Assembly: GCA_951217055.1 (NCBI GenBank)
Contig: OX578284.1
Span: 23,681,187 to 23,745,186, forward strand
DNA from: Gerris lacustris
Lineage: Eukaryota > Arthropoda > Insecta > Hemiptera > Gerridae
DNA length: 64,000 nucleotides
Direction of reading: 5' to 3'
Positions 1 to 13,479 of the stretch are shown piece after piece (within the stretch, counting starts at the first letter, position 1; each line of letters starts with the position of its first letter). The translations under genes were made by a program, and so were the position numbers. The notes beneath the pieces are model-generated. The model saw nothing but the letters and a program-made list of their open reading frames with translations, was not told where the DNA came from and did no database searches.

Positions 1-400
1 AGGAAAATGTTTTAGGTCTCCGATTTAAAAAATTCCAAGACAGAAATCCGTTTCAGACATCAGGTAACATTTTTGGTTTCGTGTTTGTCTGGAGTGACAG
101 ACAGACACTCAATTTTTTCGAACCATCATATCTTAAAATATACACATTTGATTTTAATGAAAATTGTATGATAGGTCATAATCAGCTCATTGTTGGTCCT
201 GCACTCTTTAACATTTGCTTAATTGATACTTTAATTAATGTAAAAAATCAAAACAATTTTGACATTTTTAAAAAACGGGGGAAAATTAAATAAATTTGAC
301 AATAATAATAGGTTTTAATAATATAAAATTATTAAAGACTACAAAATTGAACGCGAGGAAACTATGTGCCACACTAATTGGCAGAGCATTTTTAAAATTT
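1..400 (+). repeat. element B, 5'-cut by the window edge
   Basis: Matches 21497-22000 and 40004-40560: AGGTCTCCGATTT, CCAAGACAGAAATCCGTTTC, AACATATCTTAAA-like, GTCATAAT..GCCCATTGTTGGTCC and a terminal GCCACACTAATTGGCAGA block. No protein is encoded. Confidence 0.7.
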
Positions 401-460
401 ACATGTACAAGCAACTTAAGTGACTTATGATTGATGGTAAATTAAAAAGTCTGGTAATTA

Positions 461-682
461 TTTAGATTGTTACTCCCCTATGTTGTTTTAGAATAAAAAT
501 TACTTTGACTAAATAACTATTAAGAAAAAGAGATGTTTAGTCCAATGTACTTTGGGACAAAGGAATATCACACATCTGTTTTTATAAGGGTAGTACTAGT
601 CTAAAGAAGAACATTGCGTACACCTTCTTTAGATTGTTACTCCCCTTTGTCTTTTTATAAGGGGAGTAACAATCTAAAGAAG
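461..682. mobile_element. GTTACTCCCC MITE, full compound copy
   Basis: A unit of about 145 bp bounded by TTTAGATTGTTACTCCCC (461) and TAGTCTAAAGAAG (about 606), a short ACATTGCGTACACC spacer, then a 59-bp foldback (624-682) in which TTCTTTAGATTGTTACTCCC meets its inverse. The internal block GTCCAATGTACTTTGGGACA recurs in the other copies. Non-coding. Confidence 0.75.
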
Positions 683-800
683 TGCCAAAAGTCTATAGTG
701 TATCCACATAGACACACACAACGTATGTGACCCACATTCGTTATTTGATATGCAATAATATATTAACATTCTTATTCCTTGTATCATTGTAATCAACAAT

Positions 801-806
<6 letters not shown>

Positions 807-887
<81 letters not shown>
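807..887. repeat. (AT)n microsatellite
   Basis: About 40 uninterrupted AT units; the long Tyr-Ile frames on both strands are artefacts of it. Confidence 0.97.
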
Positions 888-891
<4 letters not shown>

Positions 892-1720
892 TGGTCCGAT
901 AAACTGTAACAAACCTTTCTCACTTAACTCTCGTATATATAACTCAGGTTATAATTTATCTTAAAATTGTAATTAAAGCCTACCTTGACCTCTCCTTAAA
1001 ATATATTCAAATTAGTTGATATTTCATTATAAAAACACCCCTTCGTATTTAATTAGTTTTGTTATACTATTATTACTTATTATAAAATGAATGGCATATA
1101 TTTTATCTGCAATATTTAAAAAAACAATTTCTTGAATATGATTAACAAATTATAGAGTTTACTCTATATTAATAATTATATGTATATTTACAATAAATAT
1201 AGTTTAACACATTTTTTTAATGACTGTGTGTTAGTGTTTTGTTATTTCATTAGCCACGTCTTTATCCGTTGTATTCACCAGCCATTTTAAGCGTGTGCTC
1301 TTTGTTTTCATTTTAATATTCGCCTATAGTTGCAGTCGCCATAGTACATGTCATAATAGTGATTTATCTGTTTAACGTGTAATTGCTATATTTTTATTTA
1401 TTGCATTCTTATTTTTCCTTTATTTATCATAAATCCGGATTCCGGATATTTGAATCTTCGGACCGACCTTGCTTTTACTGTATTGCTATTTAAAACGTTT
1501 TGGCTTAATTCATTATTCCTAATAATTTATTTAAATCTTAACGAGAGTATGAGCTATTAAGCTTTGTTTAGTGCTTTAAGACTACTTAAAGTGAGTTTTT
1601 ATAATCCTAATATGTTACGCCATAATAATAATAATTATAGATAATAAATCATACTTAGTATTGATTTATGCTTTGTTTCTTTTAACAGTGTGGGGTGTGG
1701 ATGAGTACCAAAATTAATAG

Positions 1721-2452
1721 ACTAGGCATCGCGTGGCTCTATGATTGAAGCGAGCGTATAGTAATAAATACGTATTGAATATTGAAAAAATAGATAATCA
1801 TGAATCATGATGAGTTGATAGATAATGGGTATAGTAGTAGTACAGCGGCTAGTAGTAAGAGAACCGCCCCGCATTCTTACTATTCCTCTAACCACACATC
1901 TCCTTTTCAATTATTATAAAACGTATCACTTTGCTACAAAGAAACTACAGGATGTATCGAATTAAAATTTTGCATGCGTGTTTTAATTGTGTATTAAATG
2001 GTGTATATGAAGTTTTATTAAAATCGTTACGTTAGAACGTAAGATATCGGTAAAAAGGTTGTTTTCTCTATAATAAACGTTTAGTTCCGCTTTAATAGTT
2101 TTAGCTATCTTTATTAATTCATAGCGGTGTCGCTGTTGGTTTTACTAAAAAATGTTCGTCTCATCGCATAGATGATGATAGAATCTTTTCCCGTCCTGAA
2201 ATTTCAATTTAATTTTTGAACCTCTCGTTTACGCGAGCGTTGCGCGCGAACTCTTGGACGGATCACGCTGTCTAACGAACTCAGCCTGAGTATTAGTAAG
2301 AGGAACATGTATACCAAATTTCAACTAAATCGGTCAACTTTTACTCAAGTTATCGTCGGACACGTAAACGTTACTGACAGACAGACTGACAGACAGACAG
2401 ACAAGATGCATATTTCGTTGAATGTAAGAAGCTCGCTTACGCTCGCTTCAAT
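1721..2452 (+). mobile_element. dispersed element A, copy 1 (subterminal inverted repeats)
   Basis: Starts ACTAGGCATCGCGTGGCTCT and, about 20 bp in, ATTGAAGCGAGCG; ends CGCTCGCTTCAAT. The second copy (51874-52403) is inverted and has the same ends. Internal blocks shared include the CAACGCTCGCGTAAACG-like segment, a region reading on the minus strand as AAATTTGGTAT, and a (ACAG)n tract at 2375-2402. No intact ORF. 732 bp here against 530 bp in copy 2, so internal deletions occur. Confidence 0.75.
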
Positions 2453-2889
2453 TATGTTACTGCTATTGACATCGTTTTTTCCCATCCACATTTTTTTAAT
2501 TTTTATTAAGTTACTAGCTGGTCTCAGCACGCCTGCAGCCGTCTAGTTGCCAGATACATAAATATTTACAAATTTCTTGCAAGTTTAGAAAATTGATTGA
2601 TAAAAACATAGAAATATTTTCAACCTTAATATTTTAACCCCTTCTCATCTTCAAAATATAAACCAATCGTTCTAGATAGGTTTAAGCCTTACGTATGGTT
2701 TTAACAGGTACAGAGACAGCGAGACGAGGAAATCCGCTTCTGCAGCTACTTGTGTATATCACATTATTGATCGTATATTACTAACACGGAGCTTTTCTTG
2801 TAATGAACAAATTTTCTCAGCTACTGGAAAATACGAAAAACTAGGTAATACAGAAACACCTTTAATAAATATATTTAAATCAATTGTAA

Positions 2890-3450
2890 GTAAATGGTTC
2901 CATCAAGTAAGGATCAGACAAAACAAGAAAATCAAACTTGGTTAGACCTACACTTTTAAGCATTGGAGTTCCCCAAGGGACTTGTTTGGGACCTATTTTA
3001 TTTCTTATTTACATAAATGATCTCCAATTTATCAACGATAAGGCGTTTATCAGTAGTATTGTTGCGTTTGCTGATGACACTACTGCATTGTTTCATGATG
3101 ACTCCTGGCCTTCTGTTTTCCATAAAGTCATACAAAGAGAGCAGAAATTATTGAAAAGCTGCATTACATTTTCGTTAACAGAAGCTGCGAGTATCAAGCA
3201 AAAGTTGAATTATAACCCGTTGGTTCTACAAGTGCACGATAAGAAATTCACAAAGAGTATAAAGAAGCCTGTCTCCAAAGCTATTACGAACAGATAAAAT
3301 TAAGTATTTAGGATTATAATCGACCAGAACTTGAAATGGAAACCTCATGTGCAATATCTTTGTTCGAGACTAAGAAAAATAATTTACAGTTTTTAAAAAC
3401 TTGTGCACGGTGTTGTACGTTTCAAATTTACGATAATGACTAATATACTG
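2890..3450 (+). pseudogene. LINE reverse transcriptase fragment (jockey/CR1-like)
   Basis: The frame from 2938 reads [20 protein letters not shown] and then [11 protein letters not shown], i.e. RT motif 4 and the FADD catalytic motif 5. After a stop near 3297 and a change of frame, it continues as a KYLGIII-like block with DQNLKWKPHVQYLCSRLRK, the next conserved RT/thumb segment. Stops and frame changes show a dead copy. No endonuclease or 3' tail is visible. The family is a non-LTR retrotransposon; jockey versus CR1 is a guess. Confidence 0.8.
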
Positions 3451-3459
3451 CTCTATGTC

Positions 3460-4870
3460 AATCCGTGCTGCATTAAAGGACTTTTTGGAGGGAGGGGAAC
3501 AAACCCATAACAGACCACAGTTGAGTTTTGAGACCTTATGATTATTTAATGGAAACTAATTAGATATACAACAGGAAAGTTATTGACGAGTTCAGAGAGG
3601 AAAGACGGGTGAGGATGAATTTAACTCTATATTTACAGCTATGATGAACATAATTACCAATCCCAAAGACAAGAGGCTGCGATGGCTCATGGAACCTCCT
3701 TGCCTCACAGTAGCTGCTAAAAATCAACCATCTTTCACCCCACCTAGATTCTTGATTAAACAATTTACAATTTACTGCTCCAAAAAACTCCAATTTCATC
3801 CCCCAAACTTTTCAAAACCAAATATAAAAAGATTATGTACACAAATAAATAAAATAGCTCTTCAACAATTGTTATATATTGAAAATAATTTTAAAATTTC
3901 GTTTTATTTTTTCTCAAATATATAATAGTTTCTTTTAGTCTGGCTATCTTTTATCTTTCGATTTGTTTACTTCGTTTTAATTGCATTTTTATACGTTGAT
4001 AATTATTGTTCTTATAATTTTATACTCTATTAATTTGCAAGTCACACATGGAGATGAAGTAATAAATAGTATTAGTAAAACAATTATGCACTAAAATCAA
4101 TGAATGCCGCACTCAAGGTATACTTTGGCCTTTGGCGGTTACCCAAATGTTTTTGCAACCTAAGAAGTAAATTAAAAAAACTATAAAAATAAATATGTAA
4201 CATAAAACGAGCACTGGTACTATATTTTTATTACTTTATTTTAGAGCTTTGTTGAATTTGATACCTACTTAATTTATAGCATAACTCTGTTTGAAGGCAA
4301 AGACTATTTACATACATCACAGAGTGGAATCATTTAAATAGAGGAATACATAAGAATTCGCTATTGAAATAAAACTTTATTTTAATTTTATAGCATATTG
4401 GATTTATGTATTTTTTTGTAGTAATTGAGCTTTATATCCGGAGTTAAAGGACGATCTATCTTTTATAGATATTTTTTATAATCACATTGAAAACTTTTTA
4501 TCTAACTTCATTCTTAATTTGTGGTTAATATTCTTTATAAATGCTAATTCAAAATTCATGCCTCCATTAGCAGTACTCTTATAAATCATGAGCTTTAAGT
4601 GTAGACACATTGTAATGGTCGACTTTCTTAAAATGTTTGTTGGTGCTCTAAGTTAAAACTTAATGAATTACTCTTGAGAAATAGTGAGTGTTAATGAAAT
4701 AAAGAATCAAGATATTTAATTAGGGACACTTCGTTATATAATAAATATTTCAAAGAAAATTTAATAAGAACAAGGCCTACAGAGAGTTAAAGAGAGTTAT
4801 ATAATTTAAGGTACCCGCATCTGTAAATCTAGTGTCTGCAATTTAGAATAATTTTTGCTATATTACCAGT
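3460..4870. other. no recognisable gene
   Basis: AT-rich, with stops in all frames. A 94-residue frame at 3641-3925 has no familiar motif and follows the dead LINE, so it may be eroded LINE 3' sequence. Nothing else seen. Confidence 0.5.
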
Positions 4871-4876
4871 TTGGAA

Positions 4877-5063
4877 CTTCTTTCGATTGTTACTCCGCTT
4901 ATAAAGAAAACAGAGGGGAGTAACAATCTAAAGAAGATGTTAGGAATGTTTTGCTTTAGATTGTATAAAAACAGAAGGGCGATATTCCTTATCACTTGGT
5001 CTTACTAGTTATTTGGACAAATATTTATATTCTAAAAACACATAGGGAAATAACACTCTAAAG
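4877..5063. mobile_element. GTTACTCCCC MITE, degenerate copy
   Basis: The foldback half (4877-4937: GATTGTTACTCCGC / GGGGAGTAACAATCTAAAG) plus a decayed main half ending ATAGGGAAATAACACTCTAAAG near 5063. Confidence 0.65.
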
Positions 5064-5069
5064 ATATAC

Positions 5070-7340
5070 CAACAGTTTATAAACTCAGGGGGAATTTAAA
5101 AAAAAATAACTGCTATAGTGATATGACTGCTTTACAGAAAATTAACAGTAATATTTATGTGTGTGCATAGCAACTTTTGTTTTTAACAAATATAATTCGA
5201 TGTTTTTCTAATGAATAATTAGAATAGTTAGTAATTTCTCAACTCTAAATGGAAATCATTGTGTCTGATTTTTATATACTTACCAAGATGTTCTTTCAAA
5301 GGGTCCGTATAGGTAATTAAATACGAATTCGGTGTTTTTCTATATTTAGGTCTGTGAATCTATATATATTTAGTACAGACCTTTTAAATCCGAATATCCT
5401 ATAGATGCACAGACAAAAGTAATTATAAAAAGAAAAAAAAATGAAGTACGAGTTTAAATTAAATTAAAATAAATTGGCCAAGTATGTGCTTTCATCATAT
5501 ACAAAGGGTCCGTAGGCAAGTAAACGAATAGGATGAGTTCGTTAACCAGCATAATCGCCCCTGCCGTTTCAAGATGGCGGCTATTTTAAAGTTTTTTTTT
5601 TTAAGCTATAATTTTTCAAACCCTTTGTTGTTATGACGTGAAACAAAAGTCTTTAATTGAATTTTACTGTCCAAAAGCAATGAAAATACTTTGAAGTATC
5701 TAAGTAAAACCCTTCCTAGGATATTACATTTTTACCATTTGATTAGGGCTGGAAGAGAAAAAAGTTTTTCTTACAAAGAATTTTTTTTGACAAAGAATAA
5801 CTAATTGTTTTTATATCAAGTTTTAATGATTTGGTAAAAAATAGAGGGGGGGATATTTCAAGGACTCATTTGCTTGGACTTATGTCTCGACGTATTGGTA
5901 TTTTATTCTTTTTTTTTTTAATGAAAGCCCTATAAATAAACGCAAAACATTTTAAAGGTCCTTGGCTTTGCCTACAGTCCTAAAAAAAAACTTTTCGTGA
6001 TATATAGTTTATTACCCTGGCAGATAATTGCTTGGTAAAGTATTGTAACTTCTATGTACACTAGTCACTAATATACCTACGAGAGTTTAGTACGAGATGT
6101 ATCGGACACATTTTTTGTTTTAAAATGTATTTGAGAGAAACTTTGTATAAAATATATGATGTATATATTTAGTGTATTCTGAACCAAGCTTACATTACTT
6201 CCTCTACAGTTAGATAATAAAGAGATTATGAATGCATAAAAATACTTCAGCGCTTTTAGTGGCGAAATATAGTACTAAAAAGTGAAAACTGAGCAACCTC
6301 CTGTTATATCTTTACTGCCTACTATCTATAAAATACTACTAGTATTACATAAAATGTACTAGTAGTACATGTCGTTGTTTTGACGGAAATTTCTTCTGTC
6401 CCTCAGCCCAAAAACGTATGTTAAAATATGTATATTTTAAAAGATATGTATATTTTGAAGAAAGACTGTTTAATTTCCCGGCTTTTAGCGAGTAGAAAAT
6501 AACTATTTTCTAATTGCAAATATGTTACTATCAATAATTTACCAATAAGAATAAGGTACAGATTTATAAGGTCGCATGTCGTAAATTTATATATGAATAC
6601 ATTTTAGTTAATTAAGTAGTATAGGTAACAAAACAGTGTAATCTAGTACAATATATTCATATATTCCTAAGTAATATATAGCATATATTCCAAAGAGTAC
6701 CCTACAATTGGTATTGGTTGAATCTCTGGCCTATCTAAATAGGCTGGGCTCCATTTATATGTCTGGTCGTTGCAGCCTTAATGCATCGTGTATGGTAATT
6801 TAAGTCCTTTCCAGAAAAATGGGGACGAGAAACTTGATAGCTTAATTTACCTAAAGAGTTTTTCAACCCTACATTAATTTACACTTAGGCTATAATTAAA
6901 GATTTTTATCTTGACTGCATTTCCCCGTGAAACATAATCCTTCTTGTGTTCATCGATATGATATAACATGTAAACCCTTCCTTCGCAGCTTTTAGAAAAA
7001 CGATCATGAAATTAGTTGTCAGCCTTGGAATAGAAGTTTTCATGTTCTTCTCATACATTATTTTCATAAATTGTCGTTCTTAAAAAAAATTATAATAGTT
7101 ATTAACGAAAAAAAATAGTTCTTTTCATGAATAATCGAATAGCATTGACGTCATTTCGATTTTTTAATTTGTAATAATGAGTGAAAACATGCCAATCAGG
7201 TTTTAACTATTACTTACGAAGATACAAAAAATACAAAAGAACCAGTTCTTTTCTTGAAAGTGTTCAAACTATAATTTTTTCACAATAGATTTAGAAGTTT
7301 TGAAAAAACTTTTTTATAGTAATGTTAGTGCAAAGTTCAA
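5070..7340. other. no recognisable gene or repeat
   Basis: AT-rich with short homopolymers. One GGGTCCGTA phrase occurs twice (5299 and 5505) and CAAGATGGCGGC once (5571), typical of eroded repeats. No frame of note. Confidence 0.5.
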
Positions 7341-7345
7341 TGACA

Positions 7346-7514
7346 CTTCTTTAGACTGTTACTCCCCTTATATAAACAGAAGTGTGATATTCCTTTGTCC
7401 CAAAGTATATTGGACTCAAAATCCAATGTCTTAATAGTTATTTAAACAAAGGGATGCATAAATAATTATATTCTTTATATTCTAAGAAAAACTTAGGGGA
7501 GTAACAATCTAAAC
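7346..7514. mobile_element. GTTACTCCCC MITE, copy without the foldback half
   Basis: CTTCTTTAGACTGTTACTCC at the left and GGGGAGTAACAATCTAAA at the right, 169 bp, with the shared TTCCTTTGTCCCAAAGTA core. Confidence 0.75.
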
Positions 7515-7939
7515 TAAGTAACTAGTTTAATTATATTTCCCTTGCACTCTATATCTTTTTAATTATAATATTTACACACACATTTACTATCTAAATAATC
7601 ATCCTTATACACTCATTTACTATCTAACCATCCTTTCAATATAGAAATGTTTTATGGACTCAGTCTTTGTTTGTGAATGGTTTTCAAAGACCATAACATC
7701 AAGAATATAAAAAGGACTTCAGCTATAATTATATACAATATGTGTGATGTGTAATAATACATATATAATGTCTGTTAATCCATAAAGGTGAGTTGTAATG
7801 GGCAACTCCAGTCTAACATAGACTGATAGTAAAGGTATAAATAATTAACTTAGTTACATAGAGGAAGTGGTGCGAGGGCTGTAAGTGGGGTGGCAAATGG
7901 CAAAGGAAAAATGGTCTTATAAGTGATTCGTTGAAGCAG

Positions 7940-8206
7940 CTGGCAGTAAATGGAATGATCTCACCTGGTTGTAAGCATAGATGATGATGGATCTATAAGT
8001 GGCACTATGGGGATAATTATTGGTAAATAGAATGATTTCACCTGGTTGTAAGCATGGATGATGATGGATACTGCTCTATATGTGGGCACCATGGGGAGAA
8101 TTATTGGTAAATGGAATGATCTCACCTGGTTGTAAGCATGGCTGATGATGGATACTGGATACTGGTCTATATGTGGGCACCATGGGGAGAATTATTGATC
8201 TGATGC
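7940..8206. repeat. tandem repeat, ~77-94 bp unit, about 3.3 copies
   Basis: CACCTGGTTGTAAGCAT recurs at about 7962, 8039 and 8123, each followed by GATGATGGAT and a CACTATGGGGA/CACCATGGGGA block. Unit length varies because of a TGGATAC(TGGATACTGG) expansion. Confidence 0.8.
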
Positions 8207-8209
8207 AAA

Positions 8210-9670
8210 TATTTCGGTGTACAGTGATAAAAATATGTTCCATTGATGTAGCATGATTGAGGTTTGACTTAAGAGTGCTATGAAAAAAGTAGGGAGATTG
8301 GATCTGTTGTAAAATTGTGAGTTGTGCATGTGTAATAGAGATGGAAAATAGCAGACCTGCAGATAAAAATATAAATATAATGAGATAAAAATAAACGAGT
8401 TAATTTTTATATAAAAATACTTAACAAAGGCTAATTATGGATGTGTGTAGGACTGAATCGTGTATTTATATAAAGATAATGTTAATGTTACTAGCTAAAT
8501 CAAAAATCACAAATAATATTGCCTTGTCAAAAAAGCCTCTTGTGGATCATATTGTATAAGAGAAGACCTCGTAACATTTCTTAGGTTGATCAATTGAAAT
8601 TATATCCTCAAGTATATCTGATGGCTAATAAAGAGAACACTAAATATAAATGTTACTTAATTAATAGTTTTCAAGTATATCTATTGTCACTAAATGGAAT
8701 AAAAACACTAAGTTTGTCTGATGCTACTTCATGGATTGTCTTCACTTTTATCTCATACCACTAAACCAATAATTAAGTATTTTTGATGTTACTGCAAGTC
8801 CTTAAAAAACATTTTTCCACTAAACTAATTGGAAAGCTAAGATTATCTTATGACATCTAATAGAAAGTACTCAAGTATATCTGATATAATTAAATTAATA
8901 TAAAGTAAATTTGGTGGCATTTAATGTGAATCTAATATGTCTGAATGAAATGTACACACCTATTATATAATGACCACTATTAAGTCCTTGAGCATACCTA
9001 TCAAACTTACTGTACATGTCTTAAATCATTTAGATATATTCATTCAAAGATTATGAATGAAACTCTAGGATCAAACCCGTAGGGATTATGTTACACATTT
9101 TTGTAATTTGTTTTAAATCCTAGTAATTATAAACCTCTCAATCCTTATCGTTACTACATCTTCATTGTACAAGAATATACTCACATATTCTACTCCCGAA
9201 ATTTAAGAATGACAGCTGAATGATGTTAAAAAAAAGACTAAAGTAAAAAATAAAACGGATATTTGTCTCATTAAACCAGTTAACAAGGCTTGTCTTAGAC
9301 ATCCTTATGGCTCTAGTTGCCCATATTTAATTATTTAGTTCCCATTATATAAACCATTATACTAGAGAAAACCATCAGAGACTATCATTCAAAAAATCTA
9401 TTATACCAACGAATTCCTCTTGAACCGAATTAATGAAGATTATCTTATAATTTGTACTTTTAATCAATGATTTATTATTTTAAATATAATTTCATAGAAA
9501 TAATTGTAATGTTCATTTATTATTTATTATTTCATTGTTAATAGATTTTCCTCATAATTATTATTTTAGTATTTAAATGTAATAGACTTGTTTCTAGGAT
9601 TTCATCACATTGCTTCCGTTACCTTTGGTAAGCTCTGGAGCAAAAAAGGGGAAAAATTAGACAATAAACC
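8210..9670. other. AT-rich, weak internal repetition only
   Basis: CTCAAGTATATCTGAT-like phrases recur at about 8600, 8675, 8870 with CACTAAAT/AACACTAA words between them. This suggests a very old tandem repeat. No gene. Confidence 0.4.
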
Positions 9671-9675
9671 CGTAT

Positions 9676-9896
9676 ATGGAGACGCAGGCGACGCAGGGCA
9701 GGACAGCAAAGTTTTTTTTTCTACCACAAAAATATACGAAACCTTACGAATTAAGAAGACAAGCAGGTCAGGGCAGTACTATTCCACAAATACTCTACAT
9801 GACGCTAGTGGTTCTGGCGTCTCAATTCACGCGGTTTCATATATTTTTTGCGGTTTAAAAACTGTGCTACCCTGCCTTGTGTCGCCGGCGTCTTAA
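9676..9896. mobile_element. inverted-repeat element with GACGCAGGCGACGC ends
   Basis: Left arm GAGACGCAGGCGACGCAGGG and its inverse at 9860-9896 (CCTTGTGTCGCCGGCGTCTT), arms about 85 bp and imperfect. A related single end (GCTGCCCTGCCCTGCGTCAC) lies at 10572. The overlapping 9588-9896 reading frame simply translates the repeat. Confidence 0.6.
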
Positions 9897-11559
9897 TGTA
9901 CACCCGGCCTATGGGGTTTAAAATTATTACAACATAAACATTAAAGTAATCGTGATAAGAAGTGAGGAGTTGGCAGACTATTTTTAAAAGTACATACTCA
10001 TCCCATTTGTAAGAGATGCTAATTGGTCAATAGTATTGACCACAAATGGACTAATATTAAGTATTTTCAACCGTCTGCGCACATTAAGGCCGTGGGTGTT
10101 GAGATAAATTGACTAACTGTCAATCGTGTATTTAGCATTTCAATTTGCGTGGTCTCGTATATTTCTACGGTTAAAATAAAAAATCCCGTCAAGTACTTGC
10201 CAGCAAGTTACTAAAACATTAGGGGCACATTTTGGGTTTGACTTAATTTTTTGGGGGGTAAAATGGCCGCCATTTTGAAAACGCGATATATATTTGTAAT
10301 CTACATTTCAATACCTTTGAAATGATACCCAACTTGAAAATGACAAAAAATATAAAATATTGCGATCTATTCGCAATTGATCGCAGATCGCAGAAATTTG
10401 GAGTGTTTAAGTCCGCAATAGGTTTTCTGTTTTTTGGCAAAAAAGTTTAACTTGTATACCAAATTTCAAGTCTATAGCTTCTGTAGGTCGGGAGATATAC
10501 TCCAAGATGCGACGGACGGACGAATTACCAAAAGCATAAGGGTTTCTAGGACGACCTCCAAACCCTAAAAACTACGCTGCCCTGCCCTGCGTCACCTGCC
10601 ACAGAAATGTTTCATGTGGTTTAAATATTGCTAAATCTATACTATTATTCATGACAAAAAAGATATTGAGACAGATTTAAAATAAAGAGAGAAAAATTAG
10701 ACAATAATAGATCGAAAAAAGCAAAACATCATAAAAGTACGCGATAAAGCGTGAAGAAGCTATATGTGCCTGACTAATTTGAAGACCATTTTTCTTCCGC
10801 TTAGTATAAGAAAGCAAAAAGAGAAAAGTTAAAGAGTAAGAAGAAAGGTATTTATTAATCAATTGTTCAGGTAGATTTTTGTCCGATGAAAAATATATGC
10901 AAAGAGCTGGAGGTCAATGCCTTCCTTGTAAGCGCACGTCGAACGAAGGAGGCATGGAAATTAGCTGAGATTATTCTTAGTGAAAAAGTTCATCGGATCC
11001 GGATATTTAGCATGATCCCTCTCCTCCAACTCTTCTACCTTCCTTTTCACTCTCTTGTACCCTGAAAAAAGGTTTAATCCTAATACATGTTTTACGATGA
11101 TAATTCGGTTTTATAATTGATGCAAAAAATCCACCGAAATCAAATTGCTTCCATTATATTTTACAAAATTATTCGTTTCTTGCAAGTTTTTGTGGGACCT
11201 ACACATTCCACGTTCGATTAACTGTGTAGGCAAGATATTCCTGAGCAAAACCGGATTGACTTGGGGATCTTATAGAGAATATTACGTTGAACAGAAAAGT
11301 TCAGAGTAAACTTTTTGTTTAACCATGATTTCTACCACGAAACAGCATAAAGCAAACCTTGTAGATTCTCGAATGAGAACAATCCTAACTTCAACGATGT
11401 CCAACGAAACCCTTTCTTGAATAATTTTAAGGACGAACGACGAACGACAAAAAGAAGGATGTTTATTTATTTTTATTGGAACGAAGTTCCTTATGGCACG
11501 TTCTGGAGCCCGGGAGTGAATCCGAAAAAAACGACCAAAATCACCGTCACAAATCACCG

Positions 11560-11735
11560 TCACGCAAAATCCGTCACGAAATCTACAGATGACGACAATT
11601 TGAGTAAAAGATCACTGAGTTAGATGAAATTTGGTACACATGTTCATTTTACCAATGCCCAGGCTGAGTTCGTCGGAAAACGTTATCCGCCCAAGCGTTC
11701 ACGCGCAACGCTCGCGTAAACGTAAGCTTCAAAAG
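11560..11735 (+). repeat. fragment of element A
   Basis: ACGACAATTTGAGTAAAAGA, GATGAAATTTGGTACACATG and CGCGCAACGCTCGCGTAAACG-like blocks match the internal part of the 51874-52403 copy. No ends present. Short frames here are repeat translation only. Confidence 0.65.
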
Positions 11736-12239
11736 ACGGGGAAAAGTGTAATTAAGGAAGCCTGTTACTTGACTTGTTTTCATTATTTTTGTTATATAAG
11801 TCAAAAATGTCACTTTGTTTTGTAAATAAATAAAATATAATCATGTAAAATTTCACCCTGATACAAGCAGAAGCTGTAGAGTAGGGAAGATATATATTTT
11901 ATAATATTTTAAATTAATTGGCCGGGTAGGTATAAAACAGTCCTATTTCAATCCAAACTCCTTTAACAAACATACTCTTTCACTATAAACTCATCATGAT
12001 CAACTTTTTTCTTATATTCAATATATATTTATAGTAAGACGCTTGCTTTAATTATACAAATAATGATTTTCTTTTAATTTTGCCTTAACTCCGCTAGGTA
12101 CAAACAGTTCGTTACTTTTAATTTTGTCTCTTTTCTAACTCCGCCATGTATAAGTAGTTAGCAATGTATACGTACTTAGCACTGTGATTTTATAATTTAT
12201 ATTTAATGAAAAATGTAAGGAACTTCGTTCCTACCGAGT

Positions 12240-12560
12240 GTCCCGCGACACCACACGTACTTTTTTTAAAATGTAGCCTATTTACTACATTTTAGAATTT
12301 TTTAATCAAAATCTTCGAGACCGATTAATAATATTTCTCATAATAATGAGTTTTTGGGAGCTAAAATTAATTTTTCGATTTCGCCTCGGGGTATGATTTA
12401 TCTGAACATGTATGCCAAATTTCGTCAAACTCGGCCCAGTAGTTTAGGCTTCACGCGTCTGCACACAAGACCCACAGTCGACGGAAGATAGACTGGCATT
12501 TTTTATAACCACTTTTTTGGACTCTGGGGACCTCAAAACGTGTAAATACGAGAAAGTAAA
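12240..12560 (+). repeat. T-family element, 3' part only
   Basis: Matches 54290-54660: ACATTTTAGAATTTTTTAAT, GATTTCGCCTCGGGGTATGA, AAATTTCGTCAAACTCGGCC, then GGGACCTCAAAACGTG and a terminal GAGAAAGTAAAAA. Confidence 0.65.
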
Positions 12561-12661
12561 AAAAAGGATAAAAATTGTGCCAATTATACGGTAGATACAT
12601 ATTTAGTCCTAAGAACTTTAGGACAAAGGAACATTACTATTATCGATGTAATCCAATGAAC

Positions 12662-12666
<5 letters not shown>

Positions 12667-12692
<26 letters not shown>

Positions 12693-13099
12693 CTAGTACT
12701 TCCTACTAGAACGGGTAGGACGAACCACTTGTTCGAACCTTGCAATTAGGCCATCACTTAGGCCCTTTTTACGCCCCGTGGTGGAGTTCCAGTTACTTCA
12801 CACGTCATACATTTGTACATTGTACCGCCGAAGCGAGTATGGTGTGGTCATTAGTAAGCTATATAAGCGTGCGTCAAAGCGTGGAGGAAGAGTCCCCATA
12901 AAGGGTGTCCCTCGCCCTCCTCCGTCCTCGAACCATAGATACAAATCACATCATCATGACGCGGATCGGACCCACATCAAAGAGTGGGGGAAGAATCCCC
13001 ATAAAGGGTGTCCCTCGCCCTGCACCGTCCGCGATTCATTGATGCAATTCAGAGTATCATGGCACGGGATCGAACCCACGACCTCGAGTTGCCTGTGTG
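12667..13099 (-). mobile_element. second copy of the same SINE, 5'-truncated
   Basis: This is the reverse complement of the SINE at 32696-33161. The (TAG)8 tract at 12667-12691 is its 3' tail on the minus strand. The body again carries the doubled CCCCATAAAGGGTGTCCCTC block (near 12894 and 12997). The B box is kept (GGTTCGATCCC on the minus strand near 13060) but the A-box half of the head is missing. A 10-bp repeat TGAACTATGA flanks it (12657-12666 and 13100-13109). Confidence 0.88.
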
Positions 13100-13479
13100 T
13101 GAACTATGAACTATGAACTAAGCTTTTGTATTTATATGAAACTTAAAAATGTAATTTTAATTTTTTTTTTTTTATAAAATCAAGTGAATTTATTTCAAGT
13201 ACAACCAGTTTTTTGATATCGGTGCGATGTGCAGAAATATATGTAGGACACCTACTTTTATATATTATAAAGAACAAAGCAGTGTTGTTTTGACTAGATG
13301 AATTCTTTTGGTTATAAAAAATAACATTATGAAACAAGCCTAGTAGAATCATTAGGAATTTTCTATCATTAAATCTTCTGACGCAATTCTTCACAAAGGA
13401 ACCTGTTTTTTGAATCCAACTTGGCTCTATGCCCCAAACTGACATTGACCATGAGTATCTATCATATCGTATAAAATAC

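Noticed and set aside
779..964. Long Tyr-Ile reading frames on both strands (also at 33528-33773)
   Set aside because: They are translations of (AT)n microsatellites; no flanking coding signal.
12778..13116. 112-codon frame ending in CHGIEPTTSSC-like sequence
   Set aside because: Translation of the minus-strand SINE copy; the 32850-33062 frame is the same artefact.
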